Program-made: the position numbers and the translations under genes
From: Crossiella sp. CA-258035
GTDB lineage: Bacteria > Actinomycetota > Actinomycetes > Mycobacteriales > Pseudonocardiaceae
DNA length: 64,000 nt
Direction: 5' to 3'
NCBI RefSeq assembly: GCF_030064675.1
Contig: NZ_CP116413.1
Span: forward strand, 4,620,001-4,684,000
Shown: positions 1 to 6,717 of the stretch, in pieces
Numbering within the stretch: the stretch's first letter is position 1
Layout: every line of letters starts with the position of its first letter
Notes under the pieces: generated by a model
The model's input: only the letters and a program-made list of their open reading frames with translations
What the model was told of the DNA's origin: nothing
The model's database searches: none

Positions 1-1
1 G

Positions 2-976
2 GACTCCCGCACCGACGCCCAGGGCCGCCCGCTCTCCCGCGAGGTCCTCGACGCCCTGCAGGCCGGGGACGCCAACGGCGAGCAGAACACCGACACCATG
101 ATGCTGGTGCACGTCCCGGCCGACCCGGGCAAGAAGGCCTTCGCCGTGTCCCTGCCGCGGGACTCCTATGTGGACATCGCAGGCGGGTTCGGCAAGCACA
201 AGCTCAACTCCGCCTACGCCCGCGCCAAGCTGGCCAAGGCCAAGGAGTTGCGCGGGCAGGGCAAGGATGCCGCGACCGTGGACAAGGAGTCGGTCACCGC
301 GGGCCGGAAGAACCTGATCAGCACCGTCGCCAAGCTCACCGGGCTGACCGTGGACCACTTCGCCGAGATCAACCTCTACGGCTTCAGCGAGATCACCAAG
401 GCCGTCGGCGGCATCCCGGTCTGCCTGAACAAGCCGGTGCGCGATGACTTCTCCGGGGCGAACTTCCCCGCGGGCAGGCAGGTGCTGGAAGGGGTGGACG
501 CGCTGAAGTTCGTCCGCCAGCGCCACGGCCTGCCCGGCGGTGACCTGGACCGGGTGCGCCGTCAGCAGGCGTTCCTGGCCGGGCTGGCCAACCAGGTGCT
601 CTCCGCCGGGACGCTGACCGACCCTGGCAAGGTCAAGGACCTCATCGACGCCCTGACCCGCTCGGTGGTGCTGGACTCCGGCTGGGACCTGCTCGGTTTC
701 GCCCAGCAGGTGCAGGGCCTCTCCGGCGGCAAGATCCAGTTCCACACCATCCCGACCCTGCGCTCCAACCTGGCCACCCCCGGCGACGGCGTCGCGGTCG
801 AGGTCGACCCCGGCAAGGTCCGCTCCTTCATCCAAAGCCTGCTCAACGGTGGCGACGGCACCCCGGCCAACGCCGCGGGCAAGCCCGGCGGCACCCCGGT
901 GGGCCGGGTCAAGCCGGTGTCCAACAACACCGCCCAGCAGCCCATCGACGCCGCCGGGATCCCCTGTGTCAACTGA
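2..976 (+). CDS. LCP (LytR-CpsA-Psr) family protein, 5' end cut by the window
   Basis: Membrane-anchored phosphotransferase family that joins glycopolymers to the cell wall. The frame is open from base 2, reads DSRTDAQGRPLS at once and lacks the N-terminal membrane helix, so the start lies outside the window. The visible 324 residues carry LCP landmarks: D-S-R, a VSLPRDSYVDI strand with the catalytic R-D pair, GFSEITKAVGGI, and an FVRQRHGLPGGDLDRVRRQQ block with the conserved arginines. A Pro/Gly-rich tail of about 40 residues follows the domain. Its stop overlaps the GTG of the next gene by 11 bases, so the two are probably co-translated. Family is clear; the polymer substrate cannot be told. 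Confidence 0.9.
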   Translation, partial: DSRTDAQGRPLSREVLDALQAGDANGEQNTDTMMLVHVPADPGKKAFAVSLPRDSYVDIAGGFGKHKLNSAYARAKLAKAKELRGQGKDAATVDKESVTAGRKNLISTVAKLTGLTVDHFAEINLYGFSEITKAVGGIPVCLNKPVRDDFSGANFPAGRQVLEGVDALKFVRQRHGLPGGDLDRVRRQQAFLAGLANQVLSAGTLTDPGKVKDLIDALTRSVVLDSGWDLLGFAQQVQGLSGGKIQFHTIPTLRSNLATPGDGVAVEVDPGKVRSFIQSLLNGGDGTPANAAGKPGGTPVGRVKPVSNNTAQQPIDAAGIPCVN

Positions 977-1607
977 CCGCCACGACCAGGCGGCCGCCGG
1001 TGTCCACCCCCCTCACCGGCGGCCGCCCACCTCCTCCCGCCTGCCCTGGTGGGCCGCGGTCCTGCTCGCCCTGACCGCGACCGCGCTCGGTGGCTGGCTC
1101 GGCGGGTCGTTGTTCCCGGCCGGGATCGCGCTGGGCTGTGTGGCCGCCGCCCTCGCGGTGGACGCCCGTGGCCTGTTCGCGGTGGCCGTGCAACCGCCAC
1201 TGGTCACCGCAGCCGTGGTGGCAGGCACCGTCGCGTTGGGGAAACCGCTGCTCAGCGCGTTCTCCGAGCTGGTGTCGGTGTTCCCCTGGCTGGCCGCCAC
1301 CACGGCTGTGGTGATCGCCATCGTGCTCAGCAGGGTGAACCGGGCTCGGCGCGCCGCCGTAGTCAGGGAAGCCTCGCTCGGCGCAGTGAACCGGCGTGAG
1401 ACGCGCGTGAAGGCGGGCACGGCCTCCCGGAGCGGGCGGTCGGAATGGTTGCCTCAAGGCCGGAAAGGGGTGAGCGCCGATGAGCCTCAGAGCACGCCAC
1501 GCCCGTCGTCTGGCCAGTCTGCTGACCGCGCGCACCGGCGCCTACGTGCTGGTGCGCTACGACCGGACCGCCGGCCGCTACCAGGTCCAGTGGAGCGGCG
1601 GTCCTGA
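966..1607 (+). CDS. DUF6542-type small membrane protein
   Basis: 213 residues from GTG 966, which lies inside the end of the LCP gene. After a charged N-terminus (about 30 residues) come three to four hydrophobic segments at roughly residues 32-125, then a basic tail. This arrangement behind an LCP gene fits DUF6542 actinobacterial membrane proteins; the name is by recall of length and context. The odd part is the 3' end: GC at third codon positions falls off after about 1370, and the frame then overlaps the next gene by 128 bases in a different frame. The natural end may be earlier, for example through an indel near 1380. The GTGA repeats at 1386-1411 lie inside this tail. Confidence 0.65.
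   Translation: MSTDRHDQAAAGVHPPHRRPPTSSRLPWWAAVLLALTATALGGWLGGSLFPAGIALGCVAAALAVDARGLFAVAVQPPLVTAAVVAGTVALGKPLLSAFSELVSVFPWLAATTAVVIAIVLSRVNRARRAAVVREASLGAVNRRETRVKAGTASRSGRSEWLPQGRKGVSADEPQSTPRPSSGQSADRAHRRLRAGALRPDRRPLPGPVERRS
1386..1411 (+). promoter_or_regulatory. Triple GTGA direct repeat, copy 1 (candidate operator)
   Basis: GTGAA at 1386-1390, GTGAG at 1396-1400 and GTGAA at 1407-1411, spaced 10 and 11 bases, so all lie on one face of the helix. The same three-part element with identical spacing occurs at 6181-6206; 22 of the 25 bases from the first G to the last GTGA match. It ends 68 bases before the 73-aa protein gene, and the other copy precedes that gene's paralogue. A site for the HTH protein encoded at 4640-6157 is the simplest reading. 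That is inference. Confidence 0.55.
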
Positions 1608-1701
1608 CCGGGAGTCCATGCGCGAGCTGGCCACCGAGTACGCCGAGGAGGTGGCCGAACTCGACGTCGCGGAGCTGGTGTGGCTCCGCAGCAGCGGTTG
1701 A
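1480..1701 (+). CDS. 73-aa basic small protein, paralogue of the gene at 6355
   Basis: Starts with ATG 1480 behind an AAAGGGG ribosome site. The N-terminus MSLRARHARRLASLLTAR is followed by VRYDRTAGRYQVQW and an acidic end with AELVWLRSSG. The gene at 6355-6576 encodes an equally long protein with the same layout (S-x-R-A-R-x-A-R-R-L-A, V-R-Y-D-R, R-Y-x-V-x-W, S/G-GPD). I do not recognise a named family; it is not DUF397, which has a different Trp/Ser-rich start. It sits 37 bases before a GHKL ATPase gene, so the two are probably one operon. In actinomycetes, small proteins beside an XRE regulator and a GHKL ATPase are typical of WhiJ-like modules. Confidence 0.75.
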   Translation: MSLRARHARRLASLLTARTGAYVLVRYDRTAGRYQVQWSGGPDRESMRELATEYAEEVAELDVAELVWLRSSG

Positions 1702-1738
1702 GGTTGATCCACTTCCCGCCGCCGTGGGAGGTCCCCCG

Positions 1739-2158
1739 ATGATCGTGCTCAGCCTGGAGATCGGCAGCGACGCGCACCGGCTACCCGCGGTGGCCGCCGT
1801 CGTGGCCCCGGTGCTGGCCCGCCTGTTCCCGCCCGCCCAGGCCCAGCAGCTGGGCCAGGCGGTGCGGGAGGCGGTGGCCAACGCCATCCAGCACGGCAAC
1901 GCCGCCGACCCGCGCGCCGCGGTCGGCATCACCCTCGCCCTGGCCGAGGACGAGCTGCTGATCCAGGTCAGCGACCAGGGCGAGGGCTTCGTGCCCACCT
2001 CGACCGGCCTCTGTCCGGCCGCGCTGCGCCGCCCGCACGGCGGTGGCCTGGCGCTGATCCTGGCCGCGGTCACCGGCCTGGACGTCACCTGTTCCAGCGG
2101 CCGTTTCCTGCTTACCCTGCGCGCGGCCCTGCCCACCCCGCAGACCGACGCGGCTTGA
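1739..2158 (+). CDS. Small GHKL ATPase, anti-sigma-factor (RsbW/SpoIIAB) type
   Basis: 139 residues consisting of one HATPase_c fold. The N box is EAVANAIQHGN (about residues 44-54), the G1 box VSDQGEGF (about 80-87) and the G2-like segment HGGGLALI (about 100-107). There is no phospho-acceptor or membrane domain, so it is not a sensor kinase. Such proteins bind ATP and hold sigma factors or other partners. ATG 1739 is chosen over the in-frame GTG 1724 because GGGAGG lies 7 bases before it. It follows the 73-aa gene directly. No sigma factor or anti-anti-sigma gene is adjacent, so its partner is open. Confidence 0.85.
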   Translation: MIVLSLEIGSDAHRLPAVAAVVAPVLARLFPPAQAQQLGQAVREAVANAIQHGNAADPRAAVGITLALAEDELLIQVSDQGEGFVPTSTGLCPAALRRPHGGGLALILAAVTGLDVTCSSGRFLLTLRAALPTPQTDAA

Positions 2159-2231
2159 GCTAGGCGGTCACCCGCAAGCTGCCCTCCGCCACCATGGACA
2201 GCCCGGTCCGTGATCTTGTACGGTCCAGGCC

Positions 2232-2369
2232 ATGACGCGTGTGCCTGACCTCGCGCGGCTGAGTGTGGTGCTCCTCAGCCGTCAGGTCGAGGTGCCCGTG
2301 CACACCCATGAGATGCAGCGCCTGCTGCGGCAGCACCGAGCGGGATGGACCGACCTGTCGCCGTTGTGA
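2232..2369 (+). CDS. Possible 45-aa protein
   Basis: Open frame from ATG 2232 to TGA 2369, reading MTRVPDLARLSVVLLSRQ and ending GWTDLSPL. No clear ribosome site precedes it. The sequence ATCTTGTAC occurs just upstream (2213-2221) and again before the next gene (2392-2400), each followed within about 25 bases by an ATGACG start, which hints at a duplicated promoter segment. No family recognised; it may not be expressed. Confidence 0.3.
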   Translation: MTRVPDLARLSVVLLSRQVEVPVHTHEMQRLLRQHRAGWTDLSPL

Positions 2370-2415
2370 TCAACACGGCAGCCCTGGGATCCATCTTGTA
2401 CTCGGAGAAGCAGAC

Positions 2416-3201
2416 ATGACGACTGTGCTGTGCGTGCCGCAATGGCAAGGATCGGCCTCGGACCGGGCGCCGCTGCTGGCCTCGGGGGCACACCGGACCG
2501 CTGAGCTCCTGCGGGCCGGCACCGTGGTGTCGGTGCCGATCGCACGGGGCGGCGACGACATCACCGACGGGATCCGCGCACGCGCGGCACTGGTCGAGAA
2601 CCTGAGGCTGACCGGCGAGGCGCTGGCCGAGATCGATGACTTCACGATCACCGTGGGCGGTGACTGCGGGGTGGACCTCGCGCCGATCGCCGCCGCGCGC
2701 CAGCGCTACGGCGACCAGCTGACGGTGCTGTGGATCGACGCGCACCCCGATGTGTACGGCCCAGGCGAGCTACCGTCCGGGGCGTTCCACGGCATGGTCG
2801 TGCGCACGCTGCTCGGGGACGGGTTCGCCCTGCTGACCCCGGCGCGAACCCTGGCTCCGGCCCAGGTGGTCCTCGCCGGGGTCAGGGCCGGTGGCGCCAG
2901 CGAGGGTGAGTACCTCCGCAGGACCGGCCTCCGGGTGCACGGGGTCGGCCAACTGGAGCAGGCCTTCGACGGACTCTCCGGCCCCACCTATGTCCACGTC
3001 GATCTGGACGTGCTCGATCCTGCCGAGTTCGGTTCGGTCTGCTACCCCGAACCCGCTGGTGTCCGATCGGCCGATCTGGTCGAGCTGATCTCAGGACTGG
3101 ACAACCTCGTCGGTGCGGCGATCACCGAACACGCCCCGGCCGGCGACAACCCCGGCGAGGCCGACATCATCCGGCGCCTTGGCGCCGCCCTGCACCGGTG
3201 A
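2416..3201 (+). CDS. Arginase/agmatinase (ureohydrolase) family protein
   Basis: 261 residues from ATG 2416, preceded by GGAGAAG. Ureohydrolases use two Mn ions to hydrolyse a guanidino or formimino group. Ligand motifs are visible in order: GGDCGVD (about residue 80), WIDAHPDVYG (about 110) and HVDLDVLDP (about 195), with EHAP near the C-terminus. In the first motif the usual His of GGDH is Cys, which would change the Mn-A site, so the substrate and even the metal are uncertain. The gene stands alone, convergent with the leftward kinase/deformylase operon. The downstream gap carries a short GGCCGG/CCGGCC hairpin that may stop transcription. Confidence 0.85.
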   Translation: MTTVLCVPQWQGSASDRAPLLASGAHRTAELLRAGTVVSVPIARGGDDITDGIRARAALVENLRLTGEALAEIDDFTITVGGDCGVDLAPIAAARQRYGDQLTVLWIDAHPDVYGPGELPSGAFHGMVVRTLLGDGFALLTPARTLAPAQVVLAGVRAGGASEGEYLRRTGLRVHGVGQLEQAFDGLSGPTYVHVDLDVLDPAEFGSVCYPEPAGVRSADLVELISGLDNLVGAAITEHAPAGDNPGEADIIRRLGAALHR

Positions 3202-3214
3202 GGCCGGACCGGCG

Positions 3215-3685
3215 CTAACCGGCCAGCTGGGCGGTCACCGCCGCCTGGATCTCCGCGCGCAACACCGCCCGCTCCCGCCCGCCGGGGTGGTGCCACTCGC
3301 CTTCCACCGCCAGCACCTGCGCCAGCGGCGCGGTGAGCACCTCATCGGCATACTCGGTGGACCGGCAGATCCGCTCCACCGCCGCCAGCACCTGCTCCTC
3401 ACCGTCCAGGCCGTCAGCACAGCGCCGGGCCACCGCGGTGAACACCACGCGCGCCGCCACCGAGAGCTCCGGCTCCGGCGCGCCGGCCTGGGCCAGCGCC
3501 CACGGCAGCACCGACCGCACCTCCTCCAGATCGGCCCCGCTCATCCCGGCCAGGATGCGCAGGTCAGGACCATCAAGATCCTCGGCCAGCCAGTGCGCGG
3601 CCCACAGCGGCAGCCGCTCCAGCGGAGCCACGCCCAGCCGCACCGCCGCCGCGGCCAGCTCCGGACCCGGAGTCTCGGTGAACAT
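3215..3685 (-). CDS. Unknown 156-aa protein, last gene of the HTH-deformylase operon
   Basis: Not recognised. The ATG at 3685 shares its A with the TGA of the kinase-fold gene upstream (TGATG), so the genes are translationally coupled; a TTG three bases earlier is less likely. The protein is mostly predicted helix, Leu/Ala/Glu-rich, with no signal peptide or membrane segment. Features are PLWAAHWLAEDLDGPDLRIL near the N-terminus and CADGLDGEEQVLAAVERICR in the middle. Its invariable link to the kinase-fold protein here suggests a partner or substrate role, but nothing proves it. Confidence 0.7.
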   Translation of the reverse strand: MFTETPGPELAAAAVRLGVAPLERLPLWAAHWLAEDLDGPDLRILAGMSGADLEEVRSVLPWALAQAGAPEPELSVAARVVFTAVARRCADGLDGEEQVLAAVERICRSTEYADEVLTAPLAQVLAVEGEWHHPGGRERAVLRAEIQAAVTAQLAG

Positions 3686-4620
3686 CAACGGCGCGCGGCC
3701 AGGTCAGGGCCGGTGAGCAGCTCGCCCAGCCAGCCGGGCACCGCATCGGCCCACTCCGCCAGCGCCGCCGCATCCGCCCCGTGCAGCGCCCGCTCCCAGG
3801 CCAGGGCCCGGCCGATCGCGCCGAGCTGGGCGGCCACGGTGGCGGTGCGGGCCAGCTCGGCGGGTGTGCCCAGGTCCGACCACGGCTCCAGGTAGGCATC
3901 CCGCAACCGGAGGATCTCCGGATCCTCAGGAGCCAGCTCGAACTTCTTGCAGGCCACCCGCAGCGTGACCAGCAGCGTGCCGAAGGGGTGCGCCACGCTG
4001 GCATCGCCCCAGTCGAAGAACCGGTACCGGCCTCCGGCGTCGACCAGCACGTTGGCATCGTGCAGGTCGTCGTGCTGCAACCCCAGCGGGACCGGCGAGT
4101 CCGCCAGCTCCGCGCACAGCTCCAGCACCCTCGGCCGCGCCGCGGCGACCCCGGGCAGCTCGTGCGCGTCCAGCAGCCGGTCCAGCTGCGCGGGCAGCGC
4201 GGCGGGGGAGAGGTCGGGCACGCCGAGGCCGAGGAAGTCCGCCGAGTGCGCCAGCAGGCTCCGCTGCAGCTGGGCGTACTCACCGAGCATCCGCGCCCAC
4301 TCCGCCAAGCCGGTCTCGTGCCGCTCCCGCAGCGTGGTGCCACCGTCGGGCAGCAGCGCCCAGCCCAGCTCGGCATCCACCGCCAGCGGGGTGAGCACCC
4401 GTTCCGGGGCCAGCGAACCCAGCGCCCGCAGCAGCCCGGCCTCGTAGCGCAGGCCGGGGCCGTTGGCCTTGAACCACAGCGTGCCGGTCCCGGTCGGCAC
4501 GGTGGCCACCGTCGACCACGGCATCTCCCGCACCCGGGTCACCTCGCCGGTGCGCACGCGGCCGCCCAGGTTGTCCTCGATCCAGGCCAGCGCCTGCGGC
4601 CACCACACGGGTTCACTCAT
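3685..4620 (-). CDS. Aminoglycoside-phosphotransferase-fold (APH) kinase
   Basis: 311 residues from ATG 4620 (an in-frame GTG at 4629 is possible). The fold transfers phosphate from ATP to a small molecule or antibiotic. The catalytic loop LQHDDLHDANVLV (about 195-207) has the Asp and Asn of the HxDxxxxN type with a changed first His context, and FFDWGDASVAHPF (about 215-227) supplies the Mg-binding Asp. The N-lobe has LWFKANGPG with a Lys that can anchor ATP. It is the second gene of a leftward operon, 19 bases after the HTH-deformylase gene, and no ribosome site is obvious in that gap. A true resistance role is possible but not shown; many actinomycete homologues have unknown substrates. 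Confidence 0.85.
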   Translation of the reverse strand: MSEPVWWPQALAWIEDNLGGRVRTGEVTRVREMPWSTVATVPTGTGTLWFKANGPGLRYEAGLLRALGSLAPERVLTPLAVDAELGWALLPDGGTTLRERHETGLAEWARMLGEYAQLQRSLLAHSADFLGLGVPDLSPAALPAQLDRLLDAHELPGVAAARPRVLELCAELADSPVPLGLQHDDLHDANVLVDAGGRYRFFDWGDASVAHPFGTLLVTLRVACKKFELAPEDPEILRLRDAYLEPWSDLGTPAELARTATVAAQLGAIGRALAWERALHGADAAALAEWADAVPGWLGELLTGPDLAARR

Positions 4621-4639
4621 GGGCGGCACCGTAGAGGAA

Positions 4640-6157
4640 CTAGTACTCCCAGTTCATCCCAGTTCCGCTGTACTCCTCCACCGGGATGGACTCCGCGTCG
4701 GTGCGCATCCGCTCCGGGTAGAGCACCCCGTGCAGGTGGTCCACCTCGTGCGCGACCAGCCGCGCCACGCCGTGGCTGAAGATGGTGATCCGCCGCGCGC
4801 CGGAGAGCTCCTGGTGCTCCACGTGCAACGCCAGCGGCCGGGTCACCAGGCCCCTGACGTCGAAGAAGCTCAGGCAGCCCTCGTACTGCTCGTCGGTCTG
4901 GTCGCCGATCTCGATGATCCGCGGGTTGAGCAGCGTGATCACGTCCTCGCTGCCCGGCGGCAGCACCAGCGCCGCCGCCCGGTCGATGCCCAGCTGGTTG
5001 GCGGCCAGGCCCATGCCCTTGCCGAAGGTGTGTGCGCGGCAGATCCGCTTGGCCGCGGTGCACAGCTCGTGCAGCACCCGGCGCGCGTCCTCGGCCTCAT
5101 CGGGCAGCACGAACGGGCGAGCCGGACGGTGTAACAACGGATCATCCCGCTGCAGCACCCCCAGGGCCTGCATCACCTCACTCGGCCGCTGTGAGCGCAC
5201 CTCCTCCACCTTCGCCGCGGCCCGGAAGTGCCATTCCAGCCGGTAGCGGGCGTGCAGCGGCGGGTCCTCGGTGGCCCAGGAGTAGATGCGGCGGCCGCGT
5301 TCGCGGCGCTCGTCGATGGCGGTGCGAAACGGCATCGCCTCCGCGGTCATCGAGGTGTGCAGCCCCCACACCGTGGGCTCCAGCTCGGCGGGCAGGTCCA
5401 GGCGCATCGACAGCCGTTTGGTGGGCAGGCGCACCGCGCGGCGGAACCACGGGCCCCACTTCTCCGCGCGCACGGCGTAGGTGTACTCGATCCAGGTGCT
5501 CTGCCCCGGGTACAGCGGGAAGTGGCCGCTGTCGTTGGCGAAGAGCAGCCACACCTCCTTGAAGGCGTCCCGGTCGTGCTGGGCCACCCAGTGCATCGGC
5601 TCGGCCCTGCCCTCCCCCCACCAGGCGGAGAGCTCCAGCTCGTCCCAGGTCAGCGGGTCGTCCCGGTAGAGCCGGTTGGACTGCTCCGGGTTGTCCGGAT
5701 AGCGGTCCACCGCGATCCGGATCAGGTAGCGGGTGATCGGCTCGGTGCCGGAGTTGACCAGCTTGCGCCGCATGGTCGCCCGGTAGGAGCGGCCGTCGAA
5801 GTGCAGCGCGGCGTCGTCGTGCTCGACCAGCAGGCTGGAGCCGGTGGCGGTGTCCACCCCGAACTCCGGGCTGGGCTGCACCAGCCGGATCGCCGCCGGG
5901 CGGTGGTTGTCGTAGTCCCGCCAGGCCCGCCGCAGCGCCCCTGCCGCGCGCAACGCCTCATCAGCCGCTTTGGCGAACTCCCGGGACGGCCGCTCGTGCG
6001 CGCTCTCGACCTTGGAGACGTAGGAGCGGCTGTAGCCCATGGCGTTGGCCAGCGCCGTCCTGGACAGGCCGCGCACATCCCGCCATCGCCGCAGCTCGGC
6101 GATGAACGCGTCCAGGTGCGCGACATCCTCACTCGTGGGTTCGTCGTCAGACACCAT
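4640..6157 (-). CDS. XRE-type HTH regulator fused to a peptide deformylase domain
   Basis: 505 residues. An N-terminal Cro/C1 helix-turn-helix (about 14-68; RGLSRTALANAMGYSRSYVS, then ERPSREFAKAADEAL) has the look of WhiJ/DUF5753-type regulators. A middle region of about 250 residues, rich in beta strands and Trp (WYIEYTY-like and WGPWFRRAV segments), is unrecognised. The C-terminus (about 340-500) is a deformylase with all three motifs: GMGLAANQ (Gln near 388), EGCLS (Cys near 428) and HEVDH (His near 470 and 474, Glu 471). Metal ligands and catalytic Glu are thus intact. ATG 6157 follows GTGGAGG. Triple GTGA repeats lie 24-49 bases upstream and suggest self-control. Housekeeping deformylases are about 180 residues and unfused. 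Whether it deformylates peptides or senses formyl-Met is open. Confidence 0.88.
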   Translation of the reverse strand: MVSDDEPTSEDVAHLDAFIAELRRWRDVRGLSRTALANAMGYSRSYVSKVESAHERPSREFAKAADEALRAAGALRRAWRDYDNHRPAAIRLVQPSPEFGVDTATGSSLLVEHDDAALHFDGRSYRATMRRKLVNSGTEPITRYLIRIAVDRYPDNPEQSNRLYRDDPLTWDELELSAWWGEGRAEPMHWVAQHDRDAFKEVWLLFANDSGHFPLYPGQSTWIEYTYAVRAEKWGPWFRRAVRLPTKRLSMRLDLPAELEPTVWGLHTSMTAEAMPFRTAIDERRERGRRIYSWATEDPPLHARYRLEWHFRAAAKVEEVRSQRPSEVMQALGVLQRDDPLLHRPARPFVLPDEAEDARRVLHELCTAAKRICRAHTFGKGMGLAANQLGIDRAAALVLPPGSEDVITLLNPRIIEIGDQTDEQYEGCLSFFDVRGLVTRPLALHVEHQELSGARRITIFSHGVARLVAHEVDHLHGVLYPERMRTDAESIPVEEYSGTGMNWEY

Positions 6158-6180
6158 GCCGCCGCCTCCACCGCCGAGGC

Positions 6181-6206
6181 GTGAGTCGGCGTGAGAGGCG
6201 CGTGAG
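6181..6206 (+). promoter_or_regulatory. Triple GTGA direct repeat, copy 2 (candidate operator)
   Basis: GTGAG at 6181-6185, 6191-6195 and 6202-6206, spaced 10 and 11 bases exactly as in the copy at 1386-1411. It lies in the divergent region between the HTH-deformylase gene (start 6157, leftward) and the second 73-aa protein gene (start 6355, rightward). Three in-phase half-sites suit cooperative binding of an XRE-type protein. The link to that protein is inferred from position. Confidence 0.6.
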
Positions 6207-6354
6207 TCCACGCACATCTTCCGCTAGCCGGCCCACCACTGGTCTGCTCTAACCACAGATAGCACACAAGCGACCGCGCGGAGTGTTCGGAAGGGCTTCT
6301 GTTATGGAACTTCTCCAGAGGGTGCTTCGCGCGGTTCCCAGCGGAATGAGCACC

Positions 6355-6576
6355 ATGAGCAGCAGAGCCCGCAGCGCCCGACGCCTGGCGACCCTGCTCT
6401 CCGCGCGTTCGGGGGTGAGCGTGTCGGTGCGGTACGACCGGGAGCTGCGGCGCTACCGGGTGGTCTGGGCCAGTGGCCCTGACCAGGCGCAGATGCAGAC
6501 CCTGGCGGTGACCAGCGTGGCCGCGGTGCCTGACTTCAGCATCGGCGAGCTGTTCTGGTCCAGGTCTCCCGCGTAG
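6355..6576 (+). CDS. 73-aa basic small protein, paralogue of the gene at 1480
   Basis: ATG 6355 is chosen because the paralogy begins there: MSSRARSARRLATLLSAR against MSLRARHARRLASLLTAR. In-frame ATGs at 6304 and 6346 would add up to 17 residues. VRYDRELRRYRVVW and GELFWSRSPA complete the match. The gene is divergent from the HTH-deformylase fusion and shares its GTGA repeat region. No GHKL ATPase follows, unlike the other copy. A strong hairpin (6608-6652) lies just downstream. Function unknown; a DNA- or nucleic-acid-binding or antagonist role would fit the basic N-terminus, but that is a guess. Confidence 0.72.
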   Translation: MSSRARSARRLATLLSARSGVSVSVRYDRELRRYRVVWASGPDQAQMQTLAVTSVAAVPDFSIGELFWSRSPA

Positions 6577-6607
6577 GCGCCACAAGCCACTACGCGGGCA
6601 GGCCGCC

Positions 6608-6652
6608 CCGGTGGCGGCGGGTTTTCCGGGCCTGCAACCCGGCCGCCACCGG
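6608..6652. terminator. Hairpin terminator between convergent genes
   Basis: CCGGTGGCGGC (6608-6618) pairs with GCCGCCACCGG (6642-6652), with further partial pairing of GGTT/AACC inside. It lies after the rightward 73-aa gene. Confidence 0.65.
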
Positions 6653-6694
6653 TTCGGCAACCACTTCACCCCCGTTTCCCTGCGGGAGCCCTCC

Positions 6695-6717
6695 GAGCTG
6701 TCATGCCGGGACAGCTC
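6695..6717. terminator. Second hairpin, 8-bp perfect stem
   Basis: GAGCTGTC (6695-6702) pairs with GACAGCTC (6710-6717) across a 7-base loop. It touches the stop codon of the leftward hydrolase gene, so it probably ends that transcript. Confidence 0.6.

Noticed and set aside
1739-2158. Sensor histidine kinase
   Set aside because: Only the GHKL domain is present; there is no dimerisation/His domain, sensor region or response regulator nearby.
4640-5200. Housekeeping peptide deformylase (def)
   Set aside because: The domain is the C-terminal third of an HTH protein and no fmt or other translation gene is adjacent.
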